A stretch of 32,857 nt of DNA from Bacteroidia bacterium (GTDB lineage Bacteria > Bacteroidota > Bacteroidia > NS11-12g > UBA9320), in NCBI GenBank assembly GCA_016779945.1, contig JADHMR010000012.1:1-32857 (forward strand). Reading direction: 5' to 3'. A program made the translations under genes and the position numbers. The notes beneath the pieces were generated by a model. That model worked only from the letters and a program-made list of their open reading frames with translations. It did no database searches and was not told the DNA's origin. Shown here piece after piece: positions 26,449 through 32,857 of the stretch. Within the stretch, counting starts at the first letter, position 1. Every line of letters starts with the position of its first letter.

Positions 26449-28830
26449 GTGCGTAAGCTATATTTCATAACTCTAATTACTATAAACCTCGCTATTAATG
26501 CTCAAATTCAAATTGTAAACAATAATTTGGAGCATATCTCTGGTGTGCTACTAATTCAATCTAGTAAGATAATTGGTATTTCTGACCAATATGGGAAAAT
26601 TAATATAGACACTTCTTCTAAAGAACTAGACAATTTATTTCTGTCACACAAAAACTATTATCAAAAAGAACTCACGCCTGAAATTTTACAAAGCAATACT
26701 ACCATTATTCTGACTAAAAAGATAAACACATTTGACCCCATTGTCGTTTCTAGTGGCAGGAATATTCGTTATAAGAATGATATCGCATTGCTCTCACAAA
26801 GAATAGATAAAAAGAAGATTGAACTATTTCTCCCTCAAACCTCGGCAGATCTTCTCAATGTAGACAATAACATTTATATACAGAAAAGCCAACAAGGAGG
26901 AGGAAGCCCAATTATACGTGGATTTGCTACAAATCGAATACTATTAGTTGTTGATGGAGTTAGAATGAATACCGCTATTTTCAGATCTGGAAATGTACAA
27001 AATGTTATTTCTATCGATCCATATACCGTTGAAAGCACAGACCTGATTTTTGGTCCTTCAAGCCAATTTTATGGCAGTGATGCAATCGGCGGAGTACTCA
27101 ATTTCACAACTATAAATCCAGAATTTTCAGAGGAAGGTGTGACCCTAAAAACAAAAAATAACTTCAGATATAGTTCTGCGAATAATGAAAATACTTACCA
27201 CACACAATTTCAGCTTAGTGGACGAAAAATAGCATCAATCACGAGCTTCACATATAGTAAATTCGGTGATTTGAGAATTGGAAAAAAAGGAAATGAGGTA
27301 TATGGCCGTCCCGACTATATTTCTACTGAGAATCAATTAGACACCATTATCCCGAATACTGATGAAAGCATACAAATTAATAGCGGTTATAGTCAAAAGA
27401 ATTTTTTACATAAAATCTCATTTAAACCTAATTCTAATCTAAGAGTCAATTATAATTTTCATTATAGTGAAACATCAAATATCCCAAGATACGATCGACT
27501 TATTCAGCGAGATGAATCTAATAAACTATACCATGCGGAATGGTATTACGGACCACAAACTTGGATGATGAATAATTTAGCATTGAAGTACACAAAAAAA
27601 CACGTATTGTTCGATCGTATTAAATCAACTATTGCTCATCAAAAATTTGTTGAAAGTCGGAATACTCGAACGATATATTCAAGTAATCTAAAACAAAGAG
27701 AAGAACAAGTCAACGCTTGGAGTCTGAATACAGACTTTATCAAGCACATTAATACCAAAACTCAAATAAATTACGGCTTAGAGTACGTATCAAATCTCAT
27801 ACAAAGCTCTGGTAATCAAACAAATATTAACAGTAATTCACTACAACCCATCACTTCTCGGTATCCTGATCAATCAACTTGGAAGACTGGCGGTATTTAT
27901 TTTAATGTTATCCAAAGATGGAATAATCATGCTATAACAGAAGGTGGATTAAGGTACAATATTGTTGGAATGAATGGACAATTTGATACTTCATTAACAT
28001 CCTATCCTATTTCAAATTTCAACATCATAAATCAGGCAATAACAGGGTCTATATCTCAATTAATAAAGAGAAGATTTGGCTCAATAAGTTTTATTTTATC
28101 AACTGCCTTTCGTTCGCCAAATATCGATGATATCGGTAAGACGTTTGATAGTAACCCTGGATTTGTTACCATTCCTAACCCCAATCTCAAACCAGAATAT
28201 GCCTATCACGCTGAAGCTAATCTAGACTATAATATTTTCAAAAATGTCAAAGTTCAAAATTCGATTTTTTATACTTACTTAGATCAATCTATTAGTTTGT
28301 CCAACACTACGTTAAACGGACAAGATAGCATACTTTACGACAACTCATTTAGTCAAGTGCAAATGCTTACCAATGAACAATTTGCATCTGTTTTAGGAAA
28401 TCAAATTACCTTGAAATACACGCCTAATGAGTTTATCTCACTAAAAACTACCTATACTTTTTTAGCCAGTCAGTCAAGTTCTGGAAATGCCATAAGACAC
28501 ATTACTCCAAATTTTGGTGGGACTACACTCATGTTAAATTACAAAAAGTTTGATATGTCGATTTACAGTATTTATAATCAGAGATTTAATAATAGTCAAT
28601 TTTCCAACTCAGAAAAAAATAAAACACAGTTTTATTTGAGAGATAAATTCGGTTTGGCCTATTCTCCAGCTTGGTACACTTTAAACTTTAAATTTGGTTA
28701 TTATCTGAATACAAAGACCAAGTTAAACTGTGGAATAGAAAACGTAACAGATAAAAGATATAGACCGTATAGTTCCAGACTAACCGCTCCAGGAAGAAAC
28801 ATCATACTTGCAATGCAAGTAAAATTATAG
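26449..28830 (+). CDS. TonB-dependent receptor, heme/hemoglobin-receptor-like (GTG start)
   Basis: Signal peptide; plug QKSQQGGGSPIIRGFATNRILLVVDGVRMNTAIFRSGNVQNVISIDPYTVESTDLIFGPSSQFYGSDAIGGVLNF; C-terminal barrel. Confidence 0.9.
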   Translation: MRKLYFITLITINLAINAQIQIVNNNLEHISGVLLIQSSKIIGISDQYGKINIDTSSKELDNLFLSHKNYYQKELTPEILQSNTTIILTKKINTFDPIVVSSGRNIRYKNDIALLSQRIDKKKIELFLPQTSADLLNVDNNIYIQKSQQGGGSPIIRGFATNRILLVVDGVRMNTAIFRSGNVQNVISIDPYTVESTDLIFGPSSQFYGSDAIGGVLNFTTINPEFSEEGVTLKTKNNFRYSSANNENTYHTQFQLSGRKIASITSFTYSKFGDLRIGKKGNEVYGRPDYISTENQLDTIIPNTDESIQINSGYSQKNFLHKISFKPNSNLRVNYNFHYSETSNIPRYDRLIQRDESNKLYHAEWYYGPQTWMMNNLALKYTKKHVLFDRIKSTIAHQKFVESRNTRTIYSSNLKQREEQVNAWSLNTDFIKHINTKTQINYGLEYVSNLIQSSGNQTNINSNSLQPITSRYPDQSTWKTGGIYFNVIQRWNNHAITEGGLRYNIVGMNGQFDTSLTSYPISNFNIINQAITGSISQLIKRRFGSISFILSTAFRSPNIDDIGKTFDSNPGFVTIPNPNLKPEYAYHAEANLDYNIFKNVKVQNSIFYTYLDQSISLSNTTLNGQDSILYDNSFSQVQMLTNEQFASVLGNQITLKYTPNEFISLKTTYTFLASQSSSGNAIRHITPNFGGTTLMLNYKKFDMSIYSIYNQRFNNSQFSNSEKNKTQFYLRDKFGLAYSPAWYTLNFKFGYYLNTKTKLNCGIENVTDKRYRPYSSRLTAPGRNIILAMQVKL

Positions 28831-28831
28831 T

Positions 28832-29794
28832 TTATTTTTTCTTGGGCTTACTGATGCTATCCCGCATATCAGTATCCGCTTGAATGTTTTTCATCTTGTA
28901 ATAATCCATAATTCCTAGATTACCACTTCTGAATGCTTCAGCCATTGCTTTTGGCACCTCTGCTTCGGCTAGGATTACAAGAGCCCGAGCATCTTGTGCT
29001 TTCGCTTTCATTTCTTGTTCTTCTGCAACAGCCATGGCTCTTCGCTCCTCTGCTTTGGCATTCGCAACTTTTAAATCTGCTTCTGCTTGATCGGTTTGTA
29101 ATTCTGCTCCAATATTTTTACCGATGTCAATATCTGCTATATCAATGGATAAAATTTCAAATGCAGTACCTGCATCCAAACCTTTAGCTAAAACTGTCTT
29201 TGAAATAGTATCTGGATTTTCCAATACGGCTTTATGAGTAGTTGCAGAACCAATCGTTGTAACTATCCCCTCGCCTACACGAGCAAGAATGGTATCTTCT
29301 CCTGCACCACCTACTAATTGTGCAATATTTGCTCTAACAGTAACTCTCGCTTTTGCAATTAATTGAATTCCATCTTTTGCAACTGCAGCAACTGGAGGTG
29401 TATTTATAACTCTTGGATTAACAGATAGTTGAACAGCATCCGCTACGTCACGTCCCGCCAAATCAATGGCAGCAGCCATATTAAAATCTAGGGGTATGCT
29501 TGCCTTATCTGCAGATATCAGTGCTTTTACAACGTTATTTACATTACCTCCAGCCATAAAATGAGTTTCTAATTCATTAGAAGAAACTGGTATCCCAGCC
29601 TTATTCCCGTTAATTAAAGCGTTTACAATTAAAGATGGTGGCACTTTTCTTATTCGCATAAAAATCAACTGAATGATGCTTACACTCTTACCAGATATCG
29701 ATACTTGAGCAGTAACCCAAAGACCTAACGGTACAAAGTAAAAAAATACAAAGAGTAATACTACTCCGACGATTACAAAAGGTATGATTCCCAT
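28832..29794 (-). CDS. floA: Flotillin-like protein FloA
   Basis: N-terminal membrane segment then [60 protein letters not shown]-type core ([13 protein letters not shown]) and [24 protein letters not shown]. Confidence 0.94.
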   Translation of the reverse strand: MGIIPFVIVGVVLLFVFFYFVPLGLWVTAQVSISGKSVSIIQLIFMRIRKVPPSLIVNALINGNKAGIPVSSNELETHFMAGGNVNNVVKALISADKASIPLDFNMAAAIDLAGRDVADAVQLSVNPRVINTPPVAAVAKDGIQLIAKARVTVRANIAQLVGGAGEDTILARVGEGIVTTIGSATTHKAVLENPDTISKTVLAKGLDAGTAFEILSIDIADIDIGKNIGAELQTDQAEADLKVANAKAEERRAMAVAEEQEMKAKAQDARALVILAEAEVPKAMAEAFRSGNLGIMDYYKMKNIQADTDMRDSISKPKKK

Positions 29795-29800
29795 GATATT

Positions 29801-30268
29801 TTAGTTTTTTTGAATTTTAATATAGATTTTATTTTTAATTATTTTATTGACTTCGACCTCGGCTCCAGACGGAATAAAACTTCCCTCTGAATGAACTTCG
29901 ACGCGTTGATTATTAATATCTGCAACACCCGATGGTCGCAAAGCACTAATAGTCTTTCCGGTATCGCCTATTTTGACTTCTAGTTCTTGAATATCGTTTG
30001 CTTTGCCTGATATGGTTTCTTTATTGGAAAACATATCCCATGCTCCATTTCTAAAGGCGTAGACGACAACAATTGTCATGACCAAAGTTATTAATGCTAG
30101 AAGAATATTTCCATAAAATTTTCCATGATCGTTGTAGGTAAAATACACGCCTACTGCAACCATGACAAAACCCACTATTCCAACAATAAATCCTGGTACA
30201 ATAAAAATTTCAATCAGAAGTAATAAAAGTCCGAGGATAACGAAAGAGGCAACAATAGAAAGTGTCAT
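29801..30268 (-). CDS. NfeD family protein (short form, no protease domain)
   Basis: N-terminal TM segments LLLLIEIFIVPGFIVGIVGFVMVAVGVYF and OB-like C-terminus GKTISALRPSGVADINNQRVEVHSEGSFIPSGAEVEV; paired with floA. Confidence 0.9.
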   Translation of the reverse strand: MTLSIVASFVILGLLLLLIEIFIVPGFIVGIVGFVMVAVGVYFTYNDHGKFYGNILLALITLVMTIVVVYAFRNGAWDMFSNKETISGKANDIQELEVKIGDTGKTISALRPSGVADINNQRVEVHSEGSFIPSGAEVEVNKIIKNKIYIKIQKN

Positions 30269-30298
30269 AATATTACAGCCAATTTAGGGCTTTTTATA

Positions 30299-32857
30299 TT
30301 AAACCTCAATATAATCTGATACCGGCAGACAACTGCAAACTAGGTTTCGATCTCCATACGTATTATCTACTCTACCCACACTTGGCCAAAATTTATTTTC
30401 GATAACATAAGAAGCCGGATAGGCAGCTTTTGTTCTTGAGTATGGTCTATCCCAATTATCCCCCGAAACCAGTTGAGCAGTATGTGGTGCATGCTTAATG
30501 ACATTATTGTCTTTATCAACTTTTCCACTTTCAATTTCAGCAATTTCTTCTCGAATAGCTAACAGTGCATCACAAAAACGATCTAATTCTGATTTACTTT
30601 CACTTTCGGTAGGTTCGATCATGAGTGTGCCCGGAATTGGGAAACTAACTGTTGGTGCATGAAAACCATAATCAATGAGTCTTTTTGCAATATCCTCAAC
30701 CAGTACGCCTGAGGTAATTTTTAAAGGTCTTGGATCAACAACCATCTCATGCGCAACTGTTCCTTTTTGACCAGTGTACAAGACATCATATCCCTTAGAC
30801 AAACGATATTTCATGTAATTGGCATTCAAAATAGCAGTTGCTGTTGCTTTCTTTAAGCCTTCGCCTCCCATCATTTTAATATATGCATAGCTAATCAACA
30901 ATATACTCGCACTTCCAAATGGAGCTGCACTAACGGCTCTCATAGCTTTATCAGTGCTCACACCACTAACTACCGAGTGTCCTGGCAAATAAGGAGAAAG
31001 ATGTTCGGCTACCCCAATTGGCCCCATTCCTGGACCTCCTCCACCATGAGGAATACAGAAGGTTTTGTGTAAATTTAAATGACACACATCTGCACCAATA
31101 TTTGCTGGATTAGTATATCCTACTTGTGCATTCATATTAGCTCCATCCATGTATACTTGTCCTCCAAATTCATGGATTAACGATGTTACTTCTTTGATGG
31201 TTTCTTCATAAACGCCATTTGTACTTGGGTAAGTAATCATTGCAGCTGCTAATGTATCTTTATGATACGCTACTTTTTCTCTTAAATCAACCAAGTCAAT
31301 GTATCCATTTTCGTGGCACTTAACTACGACCACTTTCATCCCAGCCATAACTGCACTTGCAGGATTAGTTCCATGTGCCGACTCGGGAATAATTACGATA
31401 TTACGATGTTCCTGATTCGTGTCTTTAAAGTACTCTCTTATGGTCATTAGACCAGTGTACTCACCTTGAGCACCTGCATTGGGCTGAAGACTTACTTTAT
31501 GAAAGCCCGTAATTTCGGACAAATCACGCTCGAGGTCGTGCAATAATTCAGTGTAACCACTCAGCTGTTCTTTGGGTGCAAACGGATGAATATTCCCAAA
31601 AGCCTCCCAGGTTACAGGAATCATTTCAGTGGTTGCATTCAGTTTCATGGTACAACTACCTAATGCAATCATCGAGTGAGCAAGAGATAAATCTTTATTT
31701 TCAAGTGATTTGAGATATCTTAACATCTCATGTTCGGTATGATAAGAATTAAAAACTGGATGTTCTAAATAGGGTGTATTTCTATCCAAGTTGAGATCCC
31801 ACATTTGAGAAACTTTTTGCTCAAAAGAAACTTCAACACCTTTCAGTTCAGCAAACAAATCAATTAATAATTTTATATCTTCAAGTTCAGTTGTTTCGTC
31901 TATACTCACCCCAACAAAGGTTGACTCATATCTGAGGTTAATTTTATGTTGAGCTAGTATACTTTTTAGCTTGGATTGTTCATTTTCATCCAACAAAATT
32001 GCCAGTGTATCAAATGCACTGTTATTCTTGAGATTAAAACCTATTTTAACCAAATTGTTGGCTAAAATACTTGTCAATTGATTGACTTTAATAGCAATTT
32101 GCTTTAATCGTTTAGGACCATGATATGCTGCGTACATTCCAGCCATAACAGCGAGAAGAGCTTGTGCCGTACAAATATTACTAGTAGCTTTATCTCGCTT
32201 AATATGTTGTTCACGAGTTTGCAAAGCCATTCTTAAAGCTGTATTCCCGTTAGAGTCTTGTGAAACACCAATAACTCGTCCGGGTAGTCTTCGTTTGTGT
32301 TGTTCTTTAGTTGCAAAATAGGCAGCATGCGGACCACCGTTCCCCATGGGTATACCAAATCTTTGGGTACTACCAACAACCACCTCTGCACCCCATGTGC
32401 CAGGAGCTTCCAATAAAGTTAGCGATAAAATATCTGCAGCAACTACTGTTTTAACATTGTGTTCAAGTGCTTTGGCAACAAGATTAGCATAATCTTCAAC
32501 CGATCCTTCGCCATTTGGATATTGGACAAATAATCCAAAAAAGTCCTCGTTAAAATCAACATTAGATGGATTGCCTTTCACAACTGTGATACCTAAAGGT
32601 TCTGCTCTAGTTTCAATCACATCAATGGTTTGGGGGAATGCCTTGTCAGAAACAAAAAACTTATTTCCGCTCTTTTTACCTTTTGCAGAAAATACCATAG
32701 CCATAGCCTCTGCTGCCGCAGTGGCTTCATCCAAAAGACTTGCATTTGCGATTTCCATGCCCGTCAAATCCATAATCATTGTCTGGAAATTTAGAAGTGC
32801 TTCTAATCTACCTTGAGCAATTTCTGCTTGATATGGAGTATATTGGGTATACCACCC
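30299..32857 (-). CDS. gcvP: Glycine dehydrogenase (decarboxylating), partial (N-terminus outside window)
   Basis: Frame continues past the listed Met to the window edge: [49 protein letters not shown] site [24 protein letters not shown]. Confidence 0.97.
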   Translation of the reverse strand, partial: GWYTQYTPYQAEIAQGRLEALLNFQTMIMDLTGMEIANASLLDEATAAAEAMAMVFSAKGKKSGNKFFVSDKAFPQTIDVIETRAEPLGITVVKGNPSNVDFNEDFFGLFVQYPNGEGSVEDYANLVAKALEHNVKTVVAADILSLTLLEAPGTWGAEVVVGSTQRFGIPMGNGGPHAAYFATKEQHKRRLPGRVIGVSQDSNGNTALRMALQTREQHIKRDKATSNICTAQALLAVMAGMYAAYHGPKRLKQIAIKVNQLTSILANNLVKIGFNLKNNSAFDTLAILLDENEQSKLKSILAQHKINLRYESTFVGVSIDETTELEDIKLLIDLFAELKGVEVSFEQKVSQMWDLNLDRNTPYLEHPVFNSYHTEHEMLRYLKSLENKDLSLAHSMIALGSCTMKLNATTEMIPVTWEAFGNIHPFAPKEQLSGYTELLHDLERDLSEITGFHKVSLQPNAGAQGEYTGLMTIREYFKDTNQEHRNIVIIPESAHGTNPASAVMAGMKVVVVKCHENGYIDLVDLREKVAYHKDTLAAAMITYPSTNGVYEETIKEVTSLIHEFGGQVYMDGANMNAQVGYTNPANIGADVCHLNLHKTFCIPHGGGGPGMGPIGVAEHLSPYLPGHSVVSGVSTDKAMRAVSAAPFGSASILLISYAYIKMMGGEGLKKATATAILNANYMKYRLSKGYDVLYTGQKGTVAHEMVVDPRPLKITSGVLVEDIAKRLIDYGFHAPTVSFPIPGTLMIEPTESESKSELDRFCDALLAIREEIAEIESGKVDKDNNVIKHAPHTAQLVSGDNWDRPYSRTKAAYPASYVIENKFWPSVGRVDNTYGDRNLVCSCLPVSDYIEV

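Noticed and set aside
28933-29187. Leucine-rich 84-aa ORF antisense to floA
   Set aside because: Artifact of the Ala/Glu-rich flotillin coding sequence read on the opposite strand.
1-32857. CRISPR arrays, tRNA/rRNA genes, transposases, toxin-antitoxin or phage-defence cassettes
   Set aside because: None recognised on either strand by reading; content is mostly conserved housekeeping genes.

Overview
32.9 kb of AT-rich chromosomal sequence from a Bacteroidetes/Flavobacteriia-like bacterium. Supporting signs are TAnnTTTG promoters, TonB-dependent receptors and a T9SS-type sorting domain. The content is mostly housekeeping genes: rnr (5'-truncated), polyprenyl synthetase, lplA, nth, RluA-type pseudouridine synthase, P5C dehydrogenase, azurin-like lipoprotein, dnaB, clpC, thioredoxin-like protein, SDR, argS, folP, DUF1599, DoxX-like protein, DppB-like permease, aroK, HU, class-III aminotransferase, floA, nfeD and gcvP (truncated at the right edge). 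No CRISPR array, tRNA, rRNA or transposase was seen. The observations most worth following up are: (1) a TonB-dependent receptor and a beta-helix lipoprotein whose upstream regions share a fixed-spacing composite motif (TTAACA-N4-GATAA-N12-AACATTGC), which in the receptor promoter looks like a triple 11-bp-periodic PHO-box-type array; (2) a frameshifted or internally deleted T9SS/PKD secreted protein remnant; (3) promoter elements so close to start codons that leaderless mRNAs are predicted; (4) two small proteins missing from the ORF track. I did not see a clearly novel multi-gene defence or mobile system.
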